Assembly: GCF_003201205.1 (NCBI RefSeq)
Contig: NZ_QICN01000004.1
Location: 248,001-312,000, forward strand
Source of the DNA: Sinimarinibacterium flocculans
GTDB lineage: Bacteria > Pseudomonadota > Gammaproteobacteria > Nevskiales > Nevskiaceae
DNA length: 64,000 nt
Direction: 5' to 3'
Shown one piece after another: positions 44,665-53,543 of this stretch. Under the pieces are notes generated by a model, which saw only the letters and a list, made by a program, of their open reading frames with translations, did not search any database and was not told the DNA's origin. Every line of letters starts with the position of its first letter. Within the stretch, counting starts at the first letter, position 1. Made by a program: the position numbers and the translations under genes.

Positions 44665-45516
44665 ATGACCGAAGTACTGCCGCGGATTCCCGACGCCGGC
44701 CGCCTCTACCTGAAGGCTGCGGGCACGCTGACCAAGAAGCCCAGGGGCGAGCCGGCACTGCCGCCGCTGGAGGTGCGTGTCGAGGATGTCGGCGTCGACG
44801 CCGGGCATCTGGCCGACTACGCCGCCATCTGCGGCTTCGACGAGATCGAACACCTGCCGATCACCTTTCCGCACGTGATGGCCGGTGCGCTGCATCTGCA
44901 CCTGCTGACGCAGAAGCGCTTTCCGTTCCCGCTGCTGGGGCTCGTGCACATCCGCAACGACATCCGCCAGCACAGGCCGCTGACGGCCGACACGCGTTTT
45001 TCGCTCGGCGCACGCATCGGCGAGGCGAGGGCGGTGCGGCAGGGCATCGAGTTCGACGTGATGACCGAGGCGACCGCCGACGGCGAGACGGTGTGGAGCG
45101 AGACCAGCACCATGCTGCACCGCCGTCCGGCGCCGAAGACGGCGGCAGGGCCGCGGCCGCAGGCGCCGGCGACGCCGCTGGCGGAGTACCGCAGCTTCGC
45201 CGCACCGGACGACATCGGCCGCCGCTATGCGAAGGTCGGTCGCGACTACAACCCGATCCATCTTGCGCCGTGGACGGCGAAGCTGTTCGGCTTCAAGCGC
45301 CACATCGCGCACGGCATGTGGTCCGCGGCGCGCTGCGCCGCCGCGCTCGAGCGCGAGCTGGGACGGCCGCCGGAGGCGCTATCGGTGCAGTTCAGGCAGC
45401 CGCTGTTCCTGCCGGGCAAGGTCGCCCTCAAGTTGCTGCGCGGCGACGGCGGTATCGACTTCTCGCTGTTGTCCGCACGCTCGGACAAGACGCATCTGAC
45501 AGGGGTGCTGCGTTAG
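44665..45516 (+). CDS. MaoC-like (hydratase 2) dehydratase family protein
   Basis: The 283-residue protein appears to have two hotdog domains, the second with the hydratase 2 motif GRDYNPIH (D194, N196, H199) and HIAHGMWSAARC. Members hydrate enoyl-CoA or act on acyl carrier protein substrates. It starts 43 bases after ccmI and 36 before galU, without clear link to either. It may serve the fatty acyl-CoA metabolism so prominent in this window. Confidence 0.85.
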   Translation: MTEVLPRIPDAGRLYLKAAGTLTKKPRGEPALPPLEVRVEDVGVDAGHLADYAAICGFDEIEHLPITFPHVMAGALHLHLLTQKRFPFPLLGLVHIRNDIRQHRPLTADTRFSLGARIGEARAVRQGIEFDVMTEATADGETVWSETSTMLHRRPAPKTAAGPRPQAPATPLAEYRSFAAPDDIGRRYAKVGRDYNPIHLAPWTAKLFGFKRHIAHGMWSAARCAAALERELGRPPEALSVQFRQPLFLPGKVALKLLRGDGGIDFSLLSARSDKTHLTGVLR

Positions 45517-45552
45517 ACTACGCGCCCGCTGAAGAACGAAAAGGAACGCCTC

Positions 45553-46455
45553 ATGCGCATCCGCAAAGCGGTATTTCCGGTGGCCGGTCTGGGAACGCGG
45601 TTTCTGCCCGCGACCAAGGCCAGCGCCAAGGAGATGCTGCCGATCGTCGACAAGCCGCTGATCCAGTACGCCGTGCAGGAGGCGATCAGCGCCGGCGCCC
45701 AGGAACTGATCTTCATCACCGGCCGTTCGAAGAACTCCATCATGGATCACTTCGACAAGGCCTACGAACTCGAAGCCGAGCTCGAAGGGCGCGGCAAGGA
45801 AAAGCTGCTGGCGGCCGTGCAGGATATCGTGCCGCCGGGCGTCACCTGCATCTTCATCCGCCAGGCCGAAGCACTGGGGCTGGGACATGCCGTGCTCTGC
45901 GCCTGGCCGGCAGTGGGCGACGAGGACTTCTACGTGATCCTCGCCGACGACCTGATCGACGGCCGGCTGCAGCCGGCGCTGGCGCAGATGCATCGCGTCT
46001 ACCAGCAGTACGGCACCAGCGTGCTCGCGGTGCAGCGTGTGCCGCAGGAAGACGTGCGCAGCTACGGCATCGTCGACACCCAGCCCGTCGGCCCCGGGCT
46101 GTCGGAGATCCGGCGGATGGTGGAGAAGCCCAAGCCGGAGGAAGCGCCGAGCAACCTCGCCGTTGTCGGCCGCTACATCCTGACGCCGCGCATCTTCAAG
46201 CTGCTGGAGCGCACGCAGCGCGGCGCCGGCGGCGAAATCCAGCTCACCGATGCGATCAGCGCGATGCTGCAGGAGCAGACCGTGCTGGCCTACGAGTTCG
46301 AGGGCACGCGCTATGACTGCGGCTCCAAGCTCGGCTACCTGCGCGCGAACGTCGAGTACGCGCTGCAGCACCCGGAGCTGGCGGACGAGTTCCGCGCCTA
46401 CCTGACGGCGCTCACGGCGGACCTCAAGGCGCCGCCGAAGAAGGCCAAGGCCTGA
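45553..46455 (+). CDS. galU: UTP-glucose-1-phosphate uridylyltransferase
   Basis: The 300-residue enzyme has the nucleotide-binding GLGTRFLPATKASAKEMLPI, FITGRSKNSIMDHFD, EALGLGHAVLCA and VEKPKPEEAPS. It makes UDP-glucose from UTP and glucose 1-phosphate for polysaccharide and glycosyl donors. Length is normal. A GGA-rich ribosome site precedes the ATG. Confidence 0.96.
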   Translation: MRIRKAVFPVAGLGTRFLPATKASAKEMLPIVDKPLIQYAVQEAISAGAQELIFITGRSKNSIMDHFDKAYELEAELEGRGKEKLLAAVQDIVPPGVTCIFIRQAEALGLGHAVLCAWPAVGDEDFYVILADDLIDGRLQPALAQMHRVYQQYGTSVLAVQRVPQEDVRSYGIVDTQPVGPGLSEIRRMVEKPKPEEAPSNLAVVGRYILTPRIFKLLERTQRGAGGEIQLTDAISAMLQEQTVLAYEFEGTRYDCGSKLGYLRANVEYALQHPELADEFRAYLTALTADLKAPPKKAKA

Positions 46456-46547
46456 CGGACGATGCGCCGAGCCATGGTGGAGCGACACAGCGGTTGTTTC
46501 GATCGTCGGCGCCATGGATCGCGTCGGCTGGGACAGGACGCAGCCTG

Positions 46548-49400
46548 ATGACCACGAGCAAGTACAAGAGCTTTCTCGAATCCTCCTCGATCCAGGGCGC
46601 CAACGCGCCCTACATCGAAGCCTTCTACGAGCAGTTCCTCGACGATCCCGAGTCGGTGGACCCGGCCTGGCGGGCCTACTTCCGCTCGGTGCAGGATCAG
46701 AACGCGCCGCGCGAGACCGCGCACAGCGACGTCGTCGCGCGCTTCGAGCGTCTGGCGCGGGAACCGCGCCGGGTGGTCGCGGCCGAGGCCGGCTTCGACG
46801 CGCGCGCCGCGGAGAAGCAGGCCGGCGTGCTGCGCCTGATCAACTACTACCGGGTGCGCGGCCACCAGGCGGCGCGCCTCGATCCGCTGGGGCTGGCCCC
46901 GATCGCCCGCGTGCCGGATCTCGATCCGGCCTTCCATGGCCTCGGCCCCGAGGACATGGATACGGTGTTCAACACCGGTTCGCTCGCTGCAGGACAGGAT
47001 CGTCTGCCGCTCAAGGACATCATCCGCCTGCTGCGCAGCGTGTACACCGACACGATTGGCGCGGAGTACATGTATCTCACCGAGACCGACGAGAAGCGCT
47101 GGATCCAGCGCCGGCTCGAAGGTGTCGCCTTCCAGCCGAAGCTCTCGGCGGACCGCAAGCTCGAGGTGGTGCGCCAGCTGGTCGCCGCCGAGGGACTCGA
47201 GCGCTACCTGCACAAGAAGTACGTCGGCCAGAAGCGCTTCTCGCTGGAAGGCGGCGACGCGCTGATTCCGGCGCTCGACGAGGTGCTGCAGGGCTGCGCG
47301 GCGCGCGATGTCGACGAGATCGTCATCGGCATGGCTCACCGCGGACGCCTCAACGTCCTGGTGAACATCCTCGGCAAGTCGCCCAAGGAGCTGTTCGCCG
47401 AGTTCGAGGGCAAGTACAGCGCCGAGGACCTGAAGAAGGCCGGCGACGTGAAGTACCACATGGGCTTCTCGACCGACGTCGAAGTCAGCGGCAAGCGCCT
47501 GCATCTGGTGCTGGCGTTCAATCCCTCGCACCTGGAGATCGTCAATCCGGTGGTCGAGGGATCGGTCAAGGCACGGCAGGTGCTGCGCGACGATCACCGC
47601 GGCGAGAAGATCGTGCCGGTGCTGATCCACGGCGACGCGGCGTTCGCTGGCCAGGGTGTGGTCATGGAGACGCTGCAGCTCTCCGAGGCGGCGGGCTACA
47701 GCACCGGCGGCACGGTGCACATGATCGTCAACAACCAGATCGGCTTCACGACGCCGAATCCGATCGAGGCCGAGGCCGGCCGCGAGGCGCGCACTTCGCG
47801 CTACTGCACTGACCTCGCCAAGATGCTCGAGGCGCCGGTGTTCCACGTCAACGGCGACGATCCGGAGGCCGTGGTCTTCGTCACGCGGCTGGCGATGGAT
47901 TTCCGCAACGAGTTCCACAAGGACGTCATCGTCGACATCTGCTGCTACCGCCGCTGGGGGCACAACGAGGCCGACGAGCCATCGGTGACCTCGCCGCTGA
48001 TGTACGAGGCGATCAAGCGGCAGCCGTCCACGCTGACGCTCTACACGCGCAAGCTCGAAGAGGAGGGCGTGCTGCCGGGTGGTGAGGCGGAAAGCCTGTC
48101 GCAGCAGTACCGCGACGGTCTCGACCAGGGCGAGAACATCACGCGCACGACGCTGGGTCTGGTCGGCAACAAGCACACCGTCGACTGGCGCAAGTACACA
48201 CAGGGCGAGTGGGACAGCGTCGTCGACACGACGATCACCGCCGAGGCCGTGCGCAAGCTCAGCAGCCGGCTGCTGGCCGTGCCCGAGGGCTTCACGCTGC
48301 ATCCGCGCGTGCAGAAGATCTACGACGACCGCACCCGGATGGCGGCCGGCGAGCAGCCCATGGACTGGGGCTTTGCCGAGACCATGGCCTACGCCGCGCT
48401 GATCGGCGACGGCTTCTCGGTGCGCCTGTCGGGGCAGGACTCGCGCCGCGGCACCTTCTTCCATCGCCACGCCACGGTCCACGACCACAAGACCGGCGCA
48501 CGGCATACGCCGCTCGAGGCCATGGGGCGCGAGCGCGCCCGCTTCACCGTCAACGACACCCTGCTCTCCGAGGTCGGCGTGCTCGGCTTCGAGTACGGCT
48601 ACTCGACGACCGACCCCGAGACGCTGGTGATCTGGGAGGCCCAGTTCGGCGATTTCGCCAACGGCGCCCAGGTGCTGTTCGACCAGTTCATCTCGTCCGG
48701 CCAGGCCAAGTGGGGGCGGCTGTGCGGCCTGACCATGTTCCTGCCGCATGGCTACGAAGGGCAGGGGCCGGAGCATTCCTCGGCGCGTCTGGAGCGTTAC
48801 CTGCAGCTGTGCGCGGAGAACAACCAGCAGGTCTGCGTGCCGTCGACGCCGGCGCAGATGTTCCACATGCTGCGGCGGCAGATGAAGCGCGCCAAGCGCC
48901 TGCCGCTGGTGGTGCTGACGCCCAAGTCGCTGCTGCGCCACCCGCTGTCCGTCTCGGACGTCAGCGAACTCAGCGCGGGAGGTTTCCAGCCGGTGATTCC
49001 GGAGATCGATCCGATCGATCCGCAGCAGGTCACCCGCATCGTGTTCTGCGCCGGCAAGGTGTACTTCGATCTTTACCAGGCGCGGCAGAAGGACGGGCTC
49101 GGCAACGTGGCGCTGGTGCGCATCGAGCAGCTCTACCCGTTCCCGCGCGAGGGCTACGAGGCCGCGCTCGACGCGTATCCGAACGCCAAGGAGATCGTCT
49201 GGTGTCAGGAGGAGCCCGAGAACCAGGGCGCCTGGTACCAGATCAAGCACCGCCTGCACGCCTATCTGCGGCCACAGCATCAGATGCTGTACGCCACGCG
49301 CAAGGGTTCGGCGACCACGGCCGTCGGCTACCTCAAGGTGCACCAGATGCAGCAGGAGGCCGTCGTGCAGGCCGGCCTCACCGGCGGTACGCGGACCTGA
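46548..49400 (+). CDS. sucA: 2-Oxoglutarate dehydrogenase E1
   Basis: The 950-residue thiamine-diphosphate enzyme starts with the E2-binding segment (about 8-45, with GANAPYIEAFYEQFLDDP) and contains GMAHRGRLNVL, the diphosphate-binding HINGDDP-like VNGDDPEAV and RWGHNEADEPS, and QDSRRGTFFHRHA. It decarboxylates 2-oxoglutarate in the TCA cycle. The ATG at 46548 gives the usual N-terminus. It lies 92 bases after galU and 60 before sucB. Confidence 0.97.
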   Translation: MTTSKYKSFLESSSIQGANAPYIEAFYEQFLDDPESVDPAWRAYFRSVQDQNAPRETAHSDVVARFERLAREPRRVVAAEAGFDARAAEKQAGVLRLINYYRVRGHQAARLDPLGLAPIARVPDLDPAFHGLGPEDMDTVFNTGSLAAGQDRLPLKDIIRLLRSVYTDTIGAEYMYLTETDEKRWIQRRLEGVAFQPKLSADRKLEVVRQLVAAEGLERYLHKKYVGQKRFSLEGGDALIPALDEVLQGCAARDVDEIVIGMAHRGRLNVLVNILGKSPKELFAEFEGKYSAEDLKKAGDVKYHMGFSTDVEVSGKRLHLVLAFNPSHLEIVNPVVEGSVKARQVLRDDHRGEKIVPVLIHGDAAFAGQGVVMETLQLSEAAGYSTGGTVHMIVNNQIGFTTPNPIEAEAGREARTSRYCTDLAKMLEAPVFHVNGDDPEAVVFVTRLAMDFRNEFHKDVIVDICCYRRWGHNEADEPSVTSPLMYEAIKRQPSTLTLYTRKLEEEGVLPGGEAESLSQQYRDGLDQGENITRTTLGLVGNKHTVDWRKYTQGEWDSVVDTTITAEAVRKLSSRLLAVPEGFTLHPRVQKIYDDRTRMAAGEQPMDWGFAETMAYAALIGDGFSVRLSGQDSRRGTFFHRHATVHDHKTGARHTPLEAMGRERARFTVNDTLLSEVGVLGFEYGYSTTDPETLVIWEAQFGDFANGAQVLFDQFISSGQAKWGRLCGLTMFLPHGYEGQGPEHSSARLERYLQLCAENNQQVCVPSTPAQMFHMLRRQMKRAKRLPLVVLTPKSLLRHPLSVSDVSELSAGGFQPVIPEIDPIDPQQVTRIVFCAGKVYFDLYQARQKDGLGNVALVRIEQLYPFPREGYEAALDAYPNAKEIVWCQEEPENQGAWYQIKHRLHAYLRPQHQMLYATRKGSATTAVGYLKVHQMQQEAVVQAGLTGGTRT

Positions 49401-49460
49401 CCGGTCCTGATCCCATCCCCGCGACACCACATCGAATAGCGAGAACAAGTCGGAGCACGC

Positions 49461-50687
49461 ATGGCCATTGAAATCAAGGTTCCCAACCTGCCGGAGTCGG
49501 TCTCGTCGGCCACCGTGGCGACCTGGCATGTCCAGCAGGGGGATGCCGTCGCGCGCGAACAGAACCTGCTGGATCTCGAGACCGACAAGGTCATGCTGGA
49601 AGTCCCTGCGGTCGAAGGCGGCGTGCTCAAGGAAATTCGCGTGCAGGCCGGTGCGACGGTGCAGGCCGGCGATGTGCTGGGCGTGATCGAGGCCGGCGCC
49701 GCGGCGCCGGAAAAGAAGGCCGAGGCTGCAGCGCCGGCCAAGGCCGAGGCCCCGGCAAAAGCCGCGCCGACTGCCGCCGCCGACAACGAGTCGCAAAGCC
49801 CGGCCGTGCGCAAGCTGCTGTCCGAACTCGGGCTCGCAGCCGCCGATATCCCGGCCAGCGGCCGTGGCGGACGGCTGACGGTCGAGGACGTCAGGACCTA
49901 CGCCGAGCAGCAGAAGTCGAAGCCGGCGGCACAGCCCTCCGCGCCCAAGGCCACAGCCCCCGCGCCGGCGCGTCTGGCGCCGGGCGCGCGCGAGGAGCAG
50001 CGCGTGCCGATGACGCGGATCCGCGCACGCATCGCCGAGCGTCTGCTCGACGCCAAGAACAACACGGCCATGCTGACGACCTTCAACGAGGTCGATCTCA
50101 AGGCCGTCTCGGAACTGCGGGCGCGCTACAAGGACAGCTTCGAGAAGGCGCACGGCGCCAAGCTCGGCTTCATGTCGTTCTTCGTGCGCGCCGCCATCGA
50201 GGCACTGAAGAAGTATCCGGTGCTCAATGCCTCGGTCGACGGCAACGACATCGTCTACCACGGTTACTACGACATCGGCATCGCCGTCTCCAGCGAGCGT
50301 GGCCTGGTCGTGCCGATCATGCGCGACGCCGACATGCTGTCGATGGCCGAAATCGAGAAGACCATCGGCGACTTCGGCAGCCGCGCCAAGGCCAACAAGC
50401 TGACGATGGAAGACCTGACCGGGGGCACGTTCTCGATCACCAACGGCGGCGTGTTCGGTTCGATGCTGTCGACGCCGATCCTCAACCCGCCGCAGTCGGC
50501 GATTCTGGGCATGCACGGCATCACCGAGCGGCCGGTCGTCGTCGACGGGCAGATCGTGATCCGGCCGATGATGTACCTCGCGCTGTCCTACGATCACCGC
50601 ATCATCGACGGCAAGGAGGCCGTGCTCGGCCTGCGTACGATCAAGGAATGCCTCGAGGATCCGGCCAAGATCCTGCTGCAGCTCTGA
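49461..50687 (+). CDS. sucB: Dihydrolipoamide succinyltransferase E2
   Basis: The 408-residue protein has an N-terminal lipoyl domain with K43 in [11 protein letters not shown], an Ala/Pro linker, an E3-binding domain ([13 protein letters not shown], then [13 protein letters not shown]) and the acyltransferase domain ending in SYDHRIIDG with H379 and D383. It forms the core of the 2-oxoglutarate dehydrogenase complex. Only 5 bases separate it from a methyltransferase gene instead of lpd. Confidence 0.97.
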   Translation: MAIEIKVPNLPESVSSATVATWHVQQGDAVAREQNLLDLETDKVMLEVPAVEGGVLKEIRVQAGATVQAGDVLGVIEAGAAAPEKKAEAAAPAKAEAPAKAAPTAAADNESQSPAVRKLLSELGLAAADIPASGRGGRLTVEDVRTYAEQQKSKPAAQPSAPKATAPAPARLAPGAREEQRVPMTRIRARIAERLLDAKNNTAMLTTFNEVDLKAVSELRARYKDSFEKAHGAKLGFMSFFVRAAIEALKKYPVLNASVDGNDIVYHGYYDIGIAVSSERGLVVPIMRDADMLSMAEIEKTIGDFGSRAKANKLTMEDLTGGTFSITNGGVFGSMLSTPILNPPQSAILGMHGITERPVVVDGQIVIRPMMYLALSYDHRIIDGKEAVLGLRTIKECLEDPAKILLQL

Positions 50688-50692
50688 AGCCG

Positions 50693-51331
50693 ATGTCCGC
50701 CTGCCCGCTGTGCGCGGGCAGGCGGACCGAGCCGTTCGCCGCCGTCGACGGCCGCGACTACTGGCGCTGCGCGACGTGTGCGCTGCGCTTTCTCGATCCG
50801 CGCCAGCGCCCGGACGCGATCAGCGAGCGGCGCGAGTACGGGCTGCACCGCAACGATCCGGACGATCCGGGTTACCGTCGTTTCCTCGACCGGCTGCTGC
50901 AGCCGCTGCTGGCGCGACTCTCGCCGCGATCGCAAGGCCTCGACTACGGCTGCGGCCCGGGGCCGGCGCTCGCATCGATGCTGCGCGAGGCCGGGCATGA
51001 CGTTGCCCTGTACGACCCGTTCTTCCACGCCGACCCAAAGGCGCTGACCGGCGACTACGATTTCGTCACCTGCACCGAGGTCGTCGAGCACTTCCACGAG
51101 CCGGCGGGCGAATTCGCGCGCCTCGATACGCTGCTGCGGCCCGGCGGCTGGCTCGCGGTGATGACCTGCTTCCAGACCGAAGACGCGCGCTTCGCCGGCT
51201 GGCATTACCGGCGCGATCCGACGCACGTGGCGTTCTATCGCGCCGAGACCTTCGGCTGGATCGCGCGGCACCACGGCTGGCAGTGCGAGATTCCGATGAA
51301 GGACGTCGTGCTGCTGCGCAAGGCGCGCTGA
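50693..51331 (+). CDS. Class I SAM-dependent methyltransferase with N-terminal zinc ribbon
   Basis: The 212-residue protein starts with two CxxC pairs (CPLC and CATC, about residues 4-28), a likely zinc ribbon, followed by a Rossmann methyltransferase with LDYGCGPGPALASML and FVTCTEVVEHFHEP. Such proteins often act on proteins or tRNA, or small molecules; the substrate is unknown. It starts 5 bases after sucB, so is probably co-transcribed with it, and ends 30 bases before the AraC gene. Confidence 0.85.
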   Translation: MSACPLCAGRRTEPFAAVDGRDYWRCATCALRFLDPRQRPDAISERREYGLHRNDPDDPGYRRFLDRLLQPLLARLSPRSQGLDYGCGPGPALASMLREAGHDVALYDPFFHADPKALTGDYDFVTCTEVVEHFHEPAGEFARLDTLLRPGGWLAVMTCFQTEDARFAGWHYRRDPTHVAFYRAETFGWIARHHGWQCEIPMKDVVLLRKAR

Positions 51332-51361
51332 CCTGCGCAGCGCTACGGCATACTGCGGCGC

Positions 51362-52384
51362 ATGCCCGCGCCGCTGCATACCGATCCCATTCCGTTCATC
51401 ACCTTGCCCAACTGGGTCAAGGCGGCAACGGTCTGCGGCTTCAACATCGAGCCGATCTTTGCGCGGCTCGGCATCCAGACCGACCTGCTGCATCTCGAGG
51501 AGGCGACGATCTCGGTGCCGGCGCTGGGCCAGGCGATGGAGGCCTGCGTCGCGGCGTCGCGCACGCAGCACTTTCCGTTCGTGCTCGGCGAGACCTTCGC
51601 CTTCGACTACCTGCCGGACATCGGCACCTTCCTGGCGACCGCGCCGACGCTGCGCGACGCGACGCGGGTGTTCGACTGGGTGCGCGAGCTGATCAACCCG
51701 ATGATCGACATCCGCATCGAGGAGTCGGGCGACCGCGCTGCATTGACGCTGGCCGGGCAGGGCGCGGTCACCGGGCAGGACCGCTACTTCATCGAGTCGC
51801 TGTTCGCAGCGATCGTGAAGTTCGGCCGCATGCTCGCCGCCGATGTCGAGTCGCAGGCCAGCCTGCAGTTCCGTTACGCGCCGCCGGACTACGCCGCCGC
51901 CTACGAGGCGTACTTCCGCATTCCGGTGCGATTCGCGCAGCCGCGCAACGCGCTGGAGATTCCGCGCGAGCGCCTGGACGCGCCACTCGAAGGCAGCTTC
52001 GCGAAGCTGCACGCGCAGGCGCAGGTCCGCGTCGAGCAACGGCTCGCCGAGCTGCCACGGCGCACCGGCCTGATCGCGATGCTCGAAGCCGTCTTCGAGG
52101 AGCGGCCGGCGCTGCTCGGCGATGGCATCGAAACGGTCGCCGACCACCTGGGACTGCACCCGCGGACGCTGCAACGGCGTCTGCGCGACGAGAACGAAAC
52201 CTATGCGGGGGTCGTCGACCGCGTGCGCTACCGGCTGGCGCTGCGCGCCCTGCAGGATCCGCAGACCGACCTGGAGTCGCTGAGCGAACGGCTCGGCTTT
52301 TCTGACCGGCGCAGCTTCACGCGCGCCTTCACGCGATGGTCCGGGGTCACGCCCAGCAGCTTCCGGCAGCGGCGGGAGATGTAG
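51362..52384 (+). CDS. AraC-family regulator with Arabinose_bd-like N-domain
   Basis: The 340-residue protein has an N-terminal ligand domain (about 20-210) of the type in OruR/ArgR-like regulators, and a C-terminal AraC double helix-turn-helix (GIETVADHLGLHPRTLQRRLRD, then LSERLGFSDRRSFTRAFTRWSG). It precedes the diiron-like protein gene by 170 bases and probably activates that gene, as this kind of regulator often lies beside its target. Confidence 0.9.
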   Translation: MPAPLHTDPIPFITLPNWVKAATVCGFNIEPIFARLGIQTDLLHLEEATISVPALGQAMEACVAASRTQHFPFVLGETFAFDYLPDIGTFLATAPTLRDATRVFDWVRELINPMIDIRIEESGDRAALTLAGQGAVTGQDRYFIESLFAAIVKFGRMLAADVESQASLQFRYAPPDYAAAYEAYFRIPVRFAQPRNALEIPRERLDAPLEGSFAKLHAQAQVRVEQRLAELPRRTGLIAMLEAVFEERPALLGDGIETVADHLGLHPRTLQRRLRDENETYAGVVDRVRYRLALRALQDPQTDLESLSERLGFSDRRSFTRAFTRWSGVTPSSFRQRREM

Positions 52385-52554
52385 GGCGATATGCAGCCCC
52401 CCGCCGGCGTAAGGGGCGCCCGGCAGCGTTGTGAGTCTTGCCCTCGGCAGAGCCTCAGGCGTGTCGCGTAAAGTTCCCTCGCGTCGCCGACGGTCATAGC
52501 CTCGTCTTTGCCGTCGGACTTACAGTGGGATCAAGCACTTTCACGGAGTTGCGC

Positions 52555-53430
52555 ATGGACGGCAGCAGGCAGGGCATCACGCCGCGGCAGGGGCCGGATT
52601 TCGGTCTCGACGGCGACATCCCGAAGTACTGGTTCGGCGGCGATCCGTTCAAGACGCGCTTCTTCGACGCGATGTCGCTGCTGTTCCCGGAGGGCGAGAA
52701 GTTCTTCATCGCCTGCGTGCGCGACTACCGCGACCGCATCGACGATCCCGATCTGCAGGCCCAGGTCAAGGACTTCATGTATCAGGAAGGCCAGCACGGC
52801 ATGGTGCATACGAAGTTCAACAACCGCCTGAAGGCGCAGGGCATTGCCGTCGACGAGGTGCTGCGACGCCAAAACGAGATCATGTTCGGCTTCTTCCGCA
52901 AGCGGTTCTCCGCGGCCTACACCCTCGGACAGACCGCCGCGGCAGAGCACATGACCGCGCTGATGGCGCACGGCTTCTTCGGCACCGACATGTTCGCCGA
53001 CGCCGATCCGCGCATCCGTGCGATGTATGCCTGGCACGCGGTCGAGGAGATCGAGCACAAGGCCGTGGCCTACGACGTCTACGAGAAGGTGGCCAAGGGC
53101 GGCTACTGGACGCGCGTGCTGAGCATGCTGCAGGTGTCGCTGACCTTCCCGCTGCACGTGTTCATGATCATGAGCCACATGTTCAAGGTCGACGGCGTGA
53201 AGAACCGCTTCCGTCTCTGGGTTCGCGGCCTGTGGTGGCTGTACGGGCCGGGCGGACTGTACCCGCGCCTGCTGCCGCACTTCCTGACCTACTTCAAGCC
53301 GGGCTTCCATCCGTGGAAGCACGGCGACATGGACATCTACCGCCAGTGGGTACGGGCCTACGAGGCACGCGGCGGCGATGCGGTCGCAGCCTCCGACGAA
53401 GTGATGGCGCGCACACTGGCCGCGGCCTGA
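52555..53430 (+). CDS. PF10118-type predicted metal-dependent hydrolase with diiron-like ligand pattern
   Basis: The 291-residue protein matches the family annotated as predicted metal-dependent hydrolase. Candidate ligands follow the ferritin-like order E48, E78-x2-H81 (YQEGQHGMVH), E131 (AAAEHMT), E165-x2-H168 (EEIEHKAVAYDVY). A hydrophobic stretch lies at about 190-210 (VSLTFPLHVFMIM). The function is unknown, but a carboxylate-bridged dimetal site is plausible and would allow oxygenation rather than hydrolysis. It stands alone behind an AraC gene and before lpd. The ATG at 52555 has GGAG upstream. Confidence 0.8.
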   Translation: MDGSRQGITPRQGPDFGLDGDIPKYWFGGDPFKTRFFDAMSLLFPEGEKFFIACVRDYRDRIDDPDLQAQVKDFMYQEGQHGMVHTKFNNRLKAQGIAVDEVLRRQNEIMFGFFRKRFSAAYTLGQTAAAEHMTALMAHGFFGTDMFADADPRIRAMYAWHAVEEIEHKAVAYDVYEKVAKGGYWTRVLSMLQVSLTFPLHVFMIMSHMFKVDGVKNRFRLWVRGLWWLYGPGGLYPRLLPHFLTYFKPGFHPWKHGDMDIYRQWVRAYEARGGDAVAASDEVMARTLAAA

Positions 53431-53462
53431 GGCCAGGCGGCCTGCTCTCCCGGACGTTCGTG

Positions 53463-53483
53463 GCGGCCCCTAGCCGGGGCCGC
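53463..53483 (+). terminator. GC-rich hairpin before lpd
   Basis: GCGGCCCC (53463-53470) and GGGGCCGC (53476-53483) form a perfect 8-base stem with loop TAGCC. No T-run follows. TAGAAT at 53484-53489 directly after it may be a -10 box for lpd, so the hairpin could also be regulatory. Confidence 0.4.
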
Positions 53484-53543
53484 TAGAATGCCGTGCGCCA
53501 TTTTGCCGCGGCGCAGGTGCGCGCGGCACTGCCAAGGAGAGTC

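Noticed and set aside
46398-50597. A 1399-codon open frame on the minus strand across sucA and sucB
   Set aside because: It is the mirror of strongly conserved coding sequence. High GC makes stop codons rare on the opposite strand, and the translation is low-complexity with no family signature.
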